A stretch of DNA of 42,459 nucleotides from contig JAHEAQ010000039.1 of NCBI GenBank assembly GCA_024642705.1, positions 1-42,459 of the forward strand, written 5' to 3'. Below, in pieces: positions 1-9,099 of this stretch (position 1 is its first letter; each line of letters begins with the position of its first letter). Under the pieces are notes generated by a model. It did no database searches, was not told the origin of the DNA, and was given only the letters and a program-made list of their open reading frames with translations. Position numbers and translations under genes: made by a program. This DNA comes from Bacteroidota bacterium. Lineage in GTDB: Bacteria > Bacteroidota > Bacteroidia > Chitinophagales > Saprospiraceae.

Positions 1-19
1 TTCAAAAATTTATGGAACA

Positions 20-1327
20 TTAAAATCCAATCTCGAACTTTGTCCAACCGTCATTATCAGAAAATAATCTATATTCCGCTTTATGGTTATTCAAAATATC
101 CCGAATCAACATTAAACCGATTCCTTGACCTGCTGGTTTTGTCGAAAAGAATGGAGAAAATAATTGAGTAGCATTTTCAATACTAATTCCTGCACCATTA
201 TCGGCAATAATAAGCTGTGGTTTTTCAGGTTGAGTGGTTATGCGAATATGACCATTCCGGTCAATGGATTCCATCGCATTTTTAAAAATATTACTTATAA
301 CTTGTTCCATCTGAATTTTGTCTGCTAAAACTATTACTGGTTCAGGAAAAATTCTCATGTCAAATTTTATATTTCTCTCATTTGCACTCAACTTCATGTA
401 GTCAACCAGCTGATTGATGAGTTGATTAAGGTCCAATTTCACAATTAGTGGTTGTGACAATCGAATAAATTCAGCAAAATTGTTGGTAAATTTTCCAAGT
501 GCTTTGTTTCTTTCAATTGCTATATCCATATAGTCCTTCATCTCTTTTTTCTCTTCGCCTTCAAGACCATATTCTTTCACATTCTCCAGAATGGAATTCA
601 CTGCACCCATTGAATTGTTTACTTCATGCGCCATCATTCTGATCACCTTTCCAAAAGCTCGCTTCTCAGCTTCCAAAAGTTCACCCGTTAATTCTTCTAT
701 CATTACAAATTGACGAGCAAAGCCTTTATGTACCAGCTGGTGCATCTTACATTTGTATTTTTTTAAACCGTCTACAGTAATGACTTTTTCTTCGAAAACT
801 TTCAAAGTTGCAATTTCTTGTGCTAAGCCATTTTGGATTTCGTTTAATTTTAGACCCAAAAGTTCATCTTCTTCCAAAAACCCTTTAACTTTTCGATTTG
901 CAATGACGATGGTTCTTTCATAATCCATAATGAGCATTCCCAAAGGAGAGTTTTCTATTAAGTCTTCTAGAAAATAAGATTGTTCTTCCGTTCTTGTTTT
1001 CTCTTTGCGTAAACGATCAATCATATTATTATAGACCACAATGAGATCGTCCAATTCTCGTGTTCCAGTCTCATTAAATTTTATCGTAAAATCCTCTTCC
1101 AGCATTGTGTCTCTTCCTGATTTGATGAGACGGAAGGGTTGTAAAATCGTATTTAATAGTCGAAAACTTATGAAAAGCGATATCAAAATCAATATTTCAA
1201 ATGCTAGAAAATAGGACTTTTGCTCTTTTAACAATAAGTAGAGCAAAATGGTAATAGCTCCATGAAGTACTAAGATTAAAAGGATGTATTTAATTCTGAG
1301 ACTCATGCGGAATATTATACTTTTCAA
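20..1327 (-). CDS. NtrB/NtrY-type sensor histidine kinase
   Basis: Membrane-bound sensor kinase, the likely partner of the sigma-54 response regulator encoded just upstream. Two hydrophobic helices (about residues 12-33 and 39-56) anchor it with almost no periplasmic loop, so it probably senses a membrane or cytoplasmic cue. A HAMP-like linker (57-110) and a PAS-like domain (about 118-215) follow. The phospho-acceptor is His234 in MAHEVNN. The ATPase domain shows the N box (NIFKNAMES), DNGAGI, and the FSTK/GQGIGL lid. The start used here overlaps the regulator gene by 38 bases; a second Met at residue 8 (base 1306) would cut the overlap to 17. It is the last gene of a seven-gene operon. The family is secure; the signal is unknown. 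Confidence 0.93.
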   Translation of the reverse strand: MKSIIFRMSLRIKYILLILVLHGAITILLYLLLKEQKSYFLAFEILILISLFISFRLLNTILQPFRLIKSGRDTMLEEDFTIKFNETGTRELDDLIVVYNNMIDRLRKEKTRTEEQSYFLEDLIENSPLGMLIMDYERTIVIANRKVKGFLEEDELLGLKLNEIQNGLAQEIATLKVFEEKVITVDGLKKYKCKMHQLVHKGFARQFVMIEELTGELLEAEKRAFGKVIRMMAHEVNNSMGAVNSILENVKEYGLEGEEKKEMKDYMDIAIERNKALGKFTNNFAEFIRLSQPLIVKLDLNQLINQLVDYMKLSANERNIKFDMRIFPEPVIVLADKIQMEQVISNIFKNAMESIDRNGHIRITTQPEKPQLIIADNGAGISIENATQLFSPFFSTKPAGQGIGLMLIRDILNNHKAEYRLFSDNDGWTKFEIGF

Positions 1328-2660
1328 GGCGACGATATAAAGAACTTCGCGTAATTCCTAATGATCTAGCAGCTTTACTAATATTGTCTTCATGGAAAGT
1401 CAAAGCTTGTCGAATCATATGTTCTTCCATTTCATCCAACTTTATGGAGCCTACTGCAGGAATCTTAATCAATGAGCTGCCCTGACCAGATTTTTGAATA
1501 TTTTTAAAATCATTAATGGTAATTATTTTTTTATCAATATTTAAAAGAATTGCCCGTTCAATATTATTTTTTAGCTCTCTTATATTTCCTTTATAATTCT
1601 GGGCACTTAACCATTGCATTGTTTCAGATTCAAACACTGGAATATCAATTTGATATAAATCCCTCATCTTGCTTGAAAAATGCTTGACTAAAGCAGGAAT
1701 ATCTCCTCGTCGTTGATTCAAAGAGGGCAGGTACAAAGTAATTAAATTGATTCTATAAAATAAATCTTCTCTAAACTCGCGATCAAATACCATTTCTTGC
1801 AGATCTTTATTTGAAGCGCTAATCACTCGGAAATCTGAGCGAACTGGCTGACTCGAACCAAGGACTTCAAAAGACTTTTCTTGAAGTACTCTCAACAACT
1901 TTACTTGATGATCCATTTTAAGTTCCCCAATCTCATCAAGGAAAATCGTCCCTTTGTGTGATTTGGCAAATCTCCCTTCACGATCAGCATTCGCACCAGT
2001 AAATGACCCTTTCTTATGGCCAAACATTTCAGATTCAAATAAAGTGTCAGATATGCCACCTAGATTAACTTTAACGAATATGTTGTCTTTCCTTTTGCTT
2101 CCTCTGTGAATGGCTTCTGCTAAGAGTTCTTTTCCTGTGCCGCTTTCCCCTAGAATTAGAACTGAGGCATCTGTAGGTGCAACTCTTTGAGCCATTTCTA
2201 AAACTTCTAAAAAAGCAGGATCTTCGCCAATTATAGAATATTCATCTTCGGGTTCTAATTTTGCAGATTTGATTTCAGGATTATAAATAGCAATTAGAGA
2301 TTCTATTGAACTAATCATTTCTTTATTATCCCATGGCTTAGCAATAAAGTCTTTTGCACCAAGTTTCATTCCTTCTACCGCTAATTGAACAGTCGCCCAT
2401 CCAGTCATCAGAATAACCAATGCGGAAGAATGCTGCTCTCTTATGCGCTTCAATAATGCCAATCCTTGTCTTCCGCTTGTCTCAATGGTGAAATTCATAT
2501 CGAGTAATACAACATGTGGCTGAAAGCCTGCCAACTTTTCAGGCACATCTGTAGGATAATGAACAATATCCACTTCAAAATTCTTTTTACTCAAAAGGAA
2601 TTGAAGACTTTGACATACAGTTCGATCATCATCAATTATAAGGACTTTGTATTTACTCAT
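1290..2660 (-). CDS. Sigma-54-dependent response regulator (NtrC family)
   Basis: Transcription activator with the classic three parts. The receiver domain (about 1-120) has the acidic pocket near residues 10-12, phospho-acceptor Asp54 in LLDMNF, and Lys in AKPW. The AAA+ domain (about 145-375) has Walker A GESGTGKE and the sigma-54 contact loop as GSFTGA rather than the more usual GAFTGA. A Fis-type helix-turn-helix ends the protein (SKAARSLGITRSSLYRR). It should hydrolyse ATP to open sigma-54 promoters when phosphorylated by the kinase that follows it. A sigma-54-like promoter at 8761-8776 heads the same operon, so autoregulation is likely (inference). The gap to the upstream permease gene is only 14 bases. 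Confidence 0.95.
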   Translation of the reverse strand: MSKYKVLIIDDDRTVCQSLQFLLSKKNFEVDIVHYPTDVPEKLAGFQPHVVLLDMNFTIETSGRQGLALLKRIREQHSSALVILMTGWATVQLAVEGMKLGAKDFIAKPWDNKEMISSIESLIAIYNPEIKSAKLEPEDEYSIIGEDPAFLEVLEMAQRVAPTDASVLILGESGTGKELLAEAIHRGSKRKDNIFVKVNLGGISDTLFESEMFGHKKGSFTGANADREGRFAKSHKGTIFLDEIGELKMDHQVKLLRVLQEKSFEVLGSSQPVRSDFRVISASNKDLQEMVFDREFREDLFYRINLITLYLPSLNQRRGDIPALVKHFSSKMRDLYQIDIPVFESETMQWLSAQNYKGNIRELKNNIERAILLNIDKKIITINDFKNIQKSGQGSSLIKIPAVGSIKLDEMEEHMIRQALTFHEDNISKAARSLGITRSSLYRRLEKYNIPHESQN

Positions 2661-2674
2661 TTAATGCAAATTTA

Positions 2675-3844
2675 CTAATCTTCGTGTAATGCAAAAGCAG
2701 GTTGTATTCGAGAGGCTTGCCCTGAAGGGTATAATGCACAAATAGTCACAATAACAAGAATGATTAAAGCTGAAAACGCCATAGATTTGTAAAAGATAAT
2801 TTGTGGAATATCAATCAGCTTTAGCAAAGGAACTTGAATTGCAAAGAAAACTCCGATTACAATAGCTAACAATGTTAAGACCAAGACTTCGCCTGTAAAT
2901 TGTGCAGCAATGCCAGGCCTTGATGCTCCTAAAGCCCTCCTTAATCCAATTTCTGATCTTCGATTATTAATATTGTACCACAGAACTCCAAACAGTCCAA
3001 GGGCTACATTGATACAAAGAAAACCACTTATTGACAACAAAGCAATCATAGGAATCCATGTTTGTCTGCTATTTCTGCTTTCCATAGCTTGCAAATCTTG
3101 GATGACAAAACTTGTGCTCTTAGTAATGCTTTCCACCGTTTTGCTGACATCTTCTTCAAAGGATTTGGGTGTGCCAGGTGACAGTTTTAGATAAACAATT
3201 TGAGCGTCCTTATTGGTGTAAGGCTGAAAAAAGAAAGTTGTAGATTGTTCTTCTTCAAATACACCATTGTAACGGTAATCATCTACCACACCTATAATCT
3301 TTTTATCCCCTCCAAAAGGAATGATAGAATCAAGCATGTTAACGTCAGGGAAATATTTGTTGAGAAAAAATTCATTGACAATCATGGGTTCATAAGTCGG
3401 ATTGATGTCGGTCTCATCAAACCAGCGCCCCTTCACCACATTAATATTCATTGTTTTTTCAAAATCTATATCAACTTTACAAAATCTGCTCCCTATTTCG
3501 AATCCTAAATCATCATAGGAAGAACTCCATGTACCATTGCTATATGGAGAAACACTAAAGCTAAATCCTACAGACTCTATATTACTCATTGCAAGAAGTT
3601 CATTCTTGAGGTTAATTCTCATCTGCGCATTGGCAAGAGAATCCATATCCTTATCATTTCTATCCAAGTAAATCAACCAGCGGTTTTCTGTGTCAAAACC
3701 AGTAGGTAAATTTAGCCGATCTGTATTGTAAATTACATAACTAAGAACAGCAAAAAGTACAAGAAAAGAAAGAAATATTTCGATAATAAGAAGGCTATTG
3801 TTGCCTTTCTTATTCCAGATTAATTTTAAAATGTGACCAATCAT
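2675..3844 (-). CDS. ABC transporter permease, MacB/FtsX-like (second subunit)
   Basis: Half-permease of a MacB-like exporter. A single N-terminal helix (about 18-40) is followed by a periplasmic MacB-type domain of about 200 residues and a C-terminal FtsX domain with three helices. The FtsX motif NNRRSEIGLRRALGAS is the usual coupling segment that contacts the ATPase. At 389 residues it is shorter than the partner permease, mainly in the periplasmic part. Its start overlaps the stop of the neighbouring permease by four bases, indicating translational coupling and probably a heterodimer. MacB-type systems do not carry substrate through the membrane but use a mechanical stroke to push periplasmic substrates through TolC. 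The substrate here cannot be read from the sequence. Confidence 0.92.
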   Translation of the reverse strand: MIGHILKLIWNKKGNNSLLIIEIFLSFLVLFAVLSYVIYNTDRLNLPTGFDTENRWLIYLDRNDKDMDSLANAQMRINLKNELLAMSNIESVGFSFSVSPYSNGTWSSSYDDLGFEIGSRFCKVDIDFEKTMNINVVKGRWFDETDINPTYEPMIVNEFFLNKYFPDVNMLDSIIPFGGDKKIIGVVDDYRYNGVFEEEQSTTFFFQPYTNKDAQIVYLKLSPGTPKSFEEDVSKTVESITKSTSFVIQDLQAMESRNSRQTWIPMIALLSISGFLCINVALGLFGVLWYNINNRRSEIGLRRALGASRPGIAAQFTGEVLVLTLLAIVIGVFFAIQVPLLKLIDIPQIIFYKSMAFSALIILVIVTICALYPSGQASRIQPAFALHED

Positions 3845-5175
3845 AATTTATTACTTTTTAAAGCATTGACAATATGAATTTTTGACATCCTAAATGCTGG
3901 CAAGAAACCAGAAATGACACCAAAAAGAAGGACTACCAGAAAACTGTACACAAAGAACTTGTAGTTAACAGTCAATTTTAGAAACTCAAGCAAGTTTGCA
4001 CTGTTAATGAAGTAAATCAAGATAGTTGCGAGTACTAATCCGATTATTCCGCCGATGATTGTTAATATTACATTCTCGAAAATGAATTGACCTAATATAT
4101 TTCCTTGGCTCGCACCAAATGCTTTTCGCACACCAATTTCTGAAGATCGCTCCATGATTCGGCTAACATTCAGATTAATCAAATTTAATGTAGGTAAAAG
4201 CACGAATAATGATATGAAACCAATTAAAATAAGACTTAATGCCCGACCAGCTTTCTTTGGTTCATTGAATGGAACCAAGTTTCGCGCAAATCCCTGAAAC
4301 ATAGTTCCTGTTTTGTCTTTTAAAAATAACTTATTATAATCTTGAACAAGATCAATTGGTATTTCATTTTCTTTATTTTCAATCTCATCCTGAAGTTTTT
4401 TTACATCAGCTTTGGAACGAGCCAAGAAATAAGAACGGAAACCACCTGTATATTGATCAACTGGTCCGAGATAATCTGGAAGTAAGGTAGTTGGAGCAAA
4501 AACATCACCATTAATCATTGATGAAAGTGGTTTTTTTATTAAGCCGATTACTTTATGATTCTTCCCATCCATTTTTAGTTCACGACCAACAATTTGGCTG
4601 CTTTCACCAAAATATTTTTCTGCAAGTTGATCCGTAATAACTACTACAGGTTCAGCACGATCAAACATGCTAAGGTCAAAAGCTTGGCCTTCTAAAAATT
4701 CAAAATCAAAAATCTCCCAATAATTAGCATCAGTATAGTAGACATCTAAGACAATCTTTGAATTATTGACATACGCATTGTAAGAAACCCCTGGCAGGTA
4801 AAAAGTTTGATTTTCTGCATATTTAAGGTCAGTAAAATTGTTTACCAGAAATCGCCCTCCTAAAGAACTTATAGTCGTTGACCTACTGGTTTCTCCTATT
4901 GATTTCGTTGTATCATATTTCATAGTTCCATCAACAAGCATAGAATCCACGAGGATAGAGGTATCAGGCACCATATCTTTCATTTCGATGGTGCCGAAAG
5001 TAACCATTCGATTTCGATTGGTAAAAGGCTTATCGGTGCCTAATTCTGTCTGCAAGAAAGATACAATAACCATGAGAATTCCAAGTGTAAAGCTGATTCC
5101 AAAAAGACTGATGAAAGTGAAGAATTTTTTCCTCCCTAACACTCGCCATGCGAGAATTAAATAATTTTTTATCAT
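3841..5175 (-). CDS. ABC transporter permease, MacB/FtsX-like (first subunit)
   Basis: Full-length MacB-type half-permease, 444 residues. It has an N-terminal helix (about 17-40), a large periplasmic domain (about 45-310) that includes the MacB core pattern, and a C-terminal FtsX domain with three helices (about 318-435). The coupling motif MERSSEIGVRKAFGAS is present. It sits 18 bases after the ATPase gene and overlaps the next permease by four bases. Unlike E. coli MacB, where ATPase and permease are one chain, the functions are split over three genes here, the common arrangement in Bacteroidota. Together with the adaptor and TolC genes it should form a tripartite exporter. Confidence 0.93.
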   Translation of the reverse strand: MIKNYLILAWRVLGRKKFFTFISLFGISFTLGILMVIVSFLQTELGTDKPFTNRNRMVTFGTIEMKDMVPDTSILVDSMLVDGTMKYDTTKSIGETSRSTTISSLGGRFLVNNFTDLKYAENQTFYLPGVSYNAYVNNSKIVLDVYYTDANYWEIFDFEFLEGQAFDLSMFDRAEPVVVITDQLAEKYFGESSQIVGRELKMDGKNHKVIGLIKKPLSSMINGDVFAPTTLLPDYLGPVDQYTGGFRSYFLARSKADVKKLQDEIENKENEIPIDLVQDYNKLFLKDKTGTMFQGFARNLVPFNEPKKAGRALSLILIGFISLFVLLPTLNLINLNVSRIMERSSEIGVRKAFGASQGNILGQFIFENVILTIIGGIIGLVLATILIYFINSANLLEFLKLTVNYKFFVYSFLVVLLFGVISGFLPAFRMSKIHIVNALKSNKL

Positions 5176-5193
5176 CTGTTTACGATTTATGGA

Positions 5194-5859
5194 TTATTTA
5201 ATTTGACTTCCATCATAAAGCCTTACCAACCTATTGGTTTTTCGCGCCATATTTTCATCATGAGTTACCATGACTATAGTCGTTTCGCCTTTTTTGTTTA
5301 GATCTAGAAGAATGTCCATTACGTCATTGCCCATAACGGAATCAAGGTTTCCTGTAGGCTCATCTGCGAGAATGATCTGAGGTTTTCCTACAATAGCTCT
5401 CGCTATGGCAACTCTTTGTTTTTGACCTCCTGAGAGTTGATTTGGAAAATGACTCATCCTATTCTTTAATCCAACAGATTCAAGGGCTTCTTCACTTAGT
5501 CTTCGTCGTTCCTTTGAAGAAACATTCCTATAGAGCAGCGGGAGTTCAACATTATCAATGACCCTCAGATCTGGAATCAAATGGAAACTTTGGAAAATAA
5601 AACCTAATTTTTCATTTCTAAATCTTGAGGTCGTTTTTGATGCATATTTCTGAACTTGTTGTCCTGCAATGGTTACTTGGCCATGTGATGGTTCGTCCAA
5701 AAGCCCTATGATATTCAATAAGGTTGATTTGCCGCATCCTGACGGTCCCATGATGCTTAAAAATTCTCCTTTTGGAACTTCAAGATTGATATTATTTAAT
5801 GCTGTGGTTTCAATGGTTTTGGTACGGTAAACTTTGGAAACTTGATCTAGTGATATCAT
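5194..5859 (-). CDS. ABC transporter ATP-binding protein, MacB/LolD-like
   Basis: Stand-alone ABC ATPase of 221 residues, the usual length for LolD/MacB-type subunits. All motifs are visible: Walker A GPSGCGKST (about 38-46), Q-loop FQSFHL, signature LSGGQKQR, Walker B IILADEP and the switch His in VTHDE. It powers the two half-permeases encoded next. The start is two bases beyond the TolC stop (5862), so the genes are translated as a packed series. The family and the motifs make the call secure; separation from LolD (lipoprotein release) rests on the neighbouring adaptor and TolC genes. Confidence 0.95.
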   Translation of the reverse strand: MISLDQVSKVYRTKTIETTALNNINLEVPKGEFLSIMGPSGCGKSTLLNIIGLLDEPSHGQVTIAGQQVQKYASKTTSRFRNEKLGFIFQSFHLIPDLRVIDNVELPLLYRNVSSKERRRLSEEALESVGLKNRMSHFPNQLSGGQKQRVAIARAIVGKPQIILADEPTGNLDSVMGNDVMDILLDLNKKGETTIVMVTHDENMARKTNRLVRLYDGSQIK

Positions 5860-5861
5860 AA

Positions 5862-7412
5862 TTAGTAAGTTATTTTTTGGTTATTTGCAAAATCATAGCC
5901 GGTAAGCAATCGGAGGGCATAATAGCTATTCCAATAATTACTGAGCGTCTGAATATAATTTCTTCTTGTTTGGTCTTTTTCTCTTTGTGCTAAAGTGAAG
6001 TCAGTGATACTAATTGCACCTAAAATGTAACGTTCATTGGCAATGTTAAAACGTCTATCGGCTATTGTTCGAATGGCATCTTGATCCTCAACTGCATCTT
6101 GGAGCATTAAGAATTCTTGTACTTTCAGACGCACATTGTTTTGAATTTCACTGCTTTCTTGCTTGATAGCAGCCAAAGTGTTTTCAAGGAGGATATCTGC
6201 TTTTTTACGACTGGATTTTTTATTACCCCAATCTATAATAGGCAATGAGAAAGTCAAACTTAACTGTTGTTCCGTAAATGGATCAGAATATATTTGTTCA
6301 AGATTGTTAGACCCTCTTGCCATACCGAAACTTGCAAATAAATTAGCCTGCGGACCTGTATCTGCCTTAGTTTGTGCAATGTTTCTTTCCTGTTCTAATT
6401 TCTTCCTTTGAAAAGTGATGATTTCTGGCCTGTTTTCCATCGCCATATCAACTGCTTCTTGTTCGCTAATCATAATTTTAGGCATTGCAAATGGAATTTC
6501 AAAAGTAGAATTGAAATTAAAATCCAAGTTTTGTTCGCCTAGAAATATCCAAAGTCTTCGTTTTGCTGCTTCAAGTTGGAACTCTGAACTTCTTAGATTT
6601 ACTTTTGCGTTATCGAGTTCGATTTCTAGTTGCAATTTTTCATCTTCAGATATTTTTCCTAGCTCTAACCTTTTATTTGCAATCTTGATTAGGTTTTCGT
6701 TTACTCTGGAATTGATCTCTGCAATTTTCCTGTTTTCTTCAGAAATCAATACCTGAAAGTAAAAGAAAGCAGCTTGATATTGTGTATTTTCAATATCAAA
6801 TGCGTATTGTATTTCAGCTTCTTCTAATTGAACGGGAGCTAATTTTTTTGACCATTTGAATTGGTTGAATCCAAATAGAGGTTGACTGATTCCAATTCTT
6901 ATAGGAATGCCATTGTAAAGTCGGTTATTGATGGTAAAATCGTCAAATCGTTGTAAGTCGGATTGGACAAATAGTCTAGCACCTGTAAGAGATATATTTT
7001 GTTGAGCAAATAGAGAAATACTCGCATTATTTTGGGCAATTCGCTGGAATTCTATGGTTCCATTTGGTTGGGTAATGGCTGAAGATGAACTAAAGTAACC
7101 TGGAATGCGACCGTCCAAAAATAAAGCTGGTTTTAGGGAGGACTTAAAAATTTGATAATCTTGTTTTGCAATTTCCCTTTGTTGGCTGGCATCTTTTGCT
7201 ATAAATGAGTTTTGACGAGCCATAGACAACACTTGATCTAGTGTTATGGATGGCTGTAATGGATTGGTATTTTGTCCATTTGCAGACTGGAATGCTTGTG
7301 TCATAAATAGAATAGCAATCCACAAAAATTTATTCTTTTCTTGAATCAGGTAACAAACAGCCTTTGTTATTATTGCTGTTTCTTTTTTATTCAGACTACT
7401 CATATCCATCAT
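5862..7412 (-). CDS. TolC-family outer membrane channel (ABC exporter operon)
   Basis: Outer-membrane efflux protein with two OEP repeats rich in long amphipathic helices and coiled coil (about residues 200-300 and 390-500). The signal peptide is unusually far from the first Met: the hydrophobic stretch is about residues 32-46, ending at SANGQ, so a start later than the annotated one is possible, though no better ATG lies between. The annotated start overlaps the adaptor stop by four bases. It should form the trimeric exit duct for the exporter encoded around it. A second, only distantly similar TolC gene lies at 30708-32069 in the RND operon. Confidence 0.9.
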   Translation of the reverse strand: MMDMSSLNKKETAIITKAVCYLIQEKNKFLWIAILFMTQAFQSANGQNTNPLQPSITLDQVLSMARQNSFIAKDASQQREIAKQDYQIFKSSLKPALFLDGRIPGYFSSSSAITQPNGTIEFQRIAQNNASISLFAQQNISLTGARLFVQSDLQRFDDFTINNRLYNGIPIRIGISQPLFGFNQFKWSKKLAPVQLEEAEIQYAFDIENTQYQAAFFYFQVLISEENRKIAEINSRVNENLIKIANKRLELGKISEDEKLQLEIELDNAKVNLRSSEFQLEAAKRRLWIFLGEQNLDFNFNSTFEIPFAMPKIMISEQEAVDMAMENRPEIITFQRKKLEQERNIAQTKADTGPQANLFASFGMARGSNNLEQIYSDPFTEQQLSLTFSLPIIDWGNKKSSRKKADILLENTLAAIKQESSEIQNNVRLKVQEFLMLQDAVEDQDAIRTIADRRFNIANERYILGAISITDFTLAQREKDQTRRNYIQTLSNYWNSYYALRLLTGYDFANNQKITY

Positions 7413-8659
7413 TTATTAATTTTAAACTCGTCCAAATGATCATAATCCTTTGTTTCAGAAATAATAATTCGCTGTCCTTCTTTAATATTAGAACTGGTCA
7501 ATTCAACAAAATCTGAATTGCTTAAACCTTTCGTAATGTTCATTTTGACAGCTCTATCACCTTCTACTAAAAAAACATTCAGATTAGTAGCTCCACCAAA
7601 GGCAGCACCATTTTTTATTTTTAAGACATTTGTTTTCTGTTCTGTTATCAGATACACTTCAGCTCGCATATTCGGCCTAAGTGATTCATCATTTTTGTTT
7701 TCGAGTTCTACTAGAAATTTTACAGTATTATCCTCCACAGCCGGGAGCACATTACTTATTATTCCTTTGAGTGTATTTCTATTAATTCTAACATTCACAT
7801 CCATACCCACATTAATACTTTCTGTATTTCTATCTGACGTACTTGCTTCAATTACATAACTATTTAGATCTGCTATTCTGACCAGAGGTTCTCCTTGACT
7901 TACTGTTCGCCCAACATCCTCCAGAATCCAAGTAATAACTCCGTCGAGTGGAGCTCTAACTTCAGTTTCAGATAATTTTCGTTTTAATTCTTGAAGCTTT
8001 TTTTGCTGTATGGTGAATTCTAGTTCTAGATTTCTTTTTTCTTTGACATTTGCTTTCCTAGTGTACTCAAGATTGTTTTCTAGCATTAATTTTTCGATTT
8101 CTGCGACTTCTAATCTCAACCTTGCTTGCTCCAATTCTTCGTCTGTTGCCCCTCCAATTTCCACAAGACGTTCTTGATCCTTTACTTGAGCGCGGAGTTG
8201 GCTTAAGCTCAATGCCTTTATTTGGTCATTGTAGTCAAGGTCTTTAAGATCTTTGTCAAATTGTAAATTGAGCTTAGCAATATTATTTTGTTTTAGTTCT
8301 AATTCATCATTCAACCGGTCATATTCGAGTTGTGTAAATTCTTGGTCAAGATCCATGATCAATTGATTCTTTTTGACAACAGTTCCTTTAGGAAGGATGA
8401 CTCTTTTAATTTCAGTATTTACAGGAGCGTTTATTTCACGTTCGTAAGCAGGTTTTACTATTCCTGTAGCAGTAAGTGTGTTCTGAATATCGCCTCGTTC
8501 AACTTGAGCGATGTAGAAATCACCAATGGTTCCCGTTTTGCGAAGGGCATTTCTTCCGAAATAGAAAATTGCGGCTATTATAACAAAAATGACAATCCAT
8601 TTTGAGGTTTGCAAAATTTTGGATTTATCCCTTTCCTTGCTTGATATTTCTTTGTCCAT
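7409..8659 (-). CDS. HlyD/MacA-type periplasmic adaptor, first gene of the exporter operon
   Basis: Membrane fusion protein of 416 residues. One N-terminal transmembrane helix (about 20-38) is followed by a split lipoyl domain (first half about 70-110, second half at VRAPLDGVITW), a long coiled-coil hairpin (about 110-230) rich in Glu, Lys and Leu, and beta-barrel domains to the C-terminus. This is the MacA-like organisation that bridges an ABC permease to TolC. It is the promoter-proximal gene; no gene precedes it on this strand for 440 bases, and a sigma-54-like promoter lies about 100 bases upstream of its ATG. Confidence 0.92.
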   Translation of the reverse strand: MDKEISSKERDKSKILQTSKWIVIFVIIAAIFYFGRNALRKTGTIGDFYIAQVERGDIQNTLTATGIVKPAYEREINAPVNTEIKRVILPKGTVVKKNQLIMDLDQEFTQLEYDRLNDELELKQNNIAKLNLQFDKDLKDLDYNDQIKALSLSQLRAQVKDQERLVEIGGATDEELEQARLRLEVAEIEKLMLENNLEYTRKANVKEKRNLELEFTIQQKKLQELKRKLSETEVRAPLDGVITWILEDVGRTVSQGEPLVRIADLNSYVIEASTSDRNTESINVGMDVNVRINRNTLKGIISNVLPAVEDNTVKFLVELENKNDESLRPNMRAEVYLITEQKTNVLKIKNGAAFGGATNLNVFLVEGDRAVKMNITKGLSNSDFVELTSSNIKEGQRIIISETKDYDHLDEFKINK

Positions 8660-8760
8660 ATATAAGCTTGTTCTTAATGCTAAAATTTATTGCTTAGATT
8701 TCTCGAATTAGGAAATGCATTATTTACAAATCAAAATTTTTATCATCTATATTATAATTA

Positions 8761-8776
8761 GCCAAGGTATGTGCCA
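8761..8776 (-). promoter_or_regulatory. Candidate sigma-54 (-24/-12) promoter for the exporter operon
   Basis: On the minus strand the sequence reads TGGCACATACCTTGGC. This fits the RpoN consensus TGGCACG-N4-TTGCW at the -24 block (TGGCAC perfect) and at TTG of the -12 block, with correct spacing. The one weak point is G instead of C right after TTG. It would start a transcript near base 8750, about 90 bases before the adaptor ATG. The operon encodes an RpoN-dependent activator, which supports the call. The match is seen; its activity is inferred. Confidence 0.6.
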
Positions 8777-8828
8777 ACATTATAGTGGTTGAATACAAGC
8801 TTAATACATATTAAATAAATATATATAT

Positions 8829-8856
8829 TGTGCGAATTCGGACAGGTGGTGTGCGA
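8829..8856. promoter_or_regulatory. Candidate upstream activator site for the NtrC-type regulator
   Basis: A near-palindrome TGTGCGAATTCGGACA (8829-8844) matches its own reverse complement at 14 of 16 positions, with a perfect CGAATTCG core. The half TGTGCGA recurs exactly 21 bases on (8850-8856), two helical turns away. It lies about 80-95 bases before the inferred start of the sigma-54 transcript, the usual distance for an enhancer of an NtrC-family activator. It is far richer in GC than the AT-rich spacer around it. The rest of the 8660-9099 spacer holds no gene that I can support. Confidence 0.5.
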
Positions 8857-9099
8857 TAAATAGAATTAAAATGATAAATAAAAAAACTGATTTAAGGTGA
8901 AATATTGATGCTTTCTCTAAAATGAGATAAAAGTTGTTTTTTTATTTTAGCATGATCAATTTATTAGTGTCGAATTGAACTTATTTAAATTGGATTTGTG
9001 GAACTAATGATTTAAGAATGGAAAATCATTAAATAAAATCATATTAAATATTTCTTTCAAGTTTCACCAAGAAGAGCAGATATATTCAAGAATAAAAAA

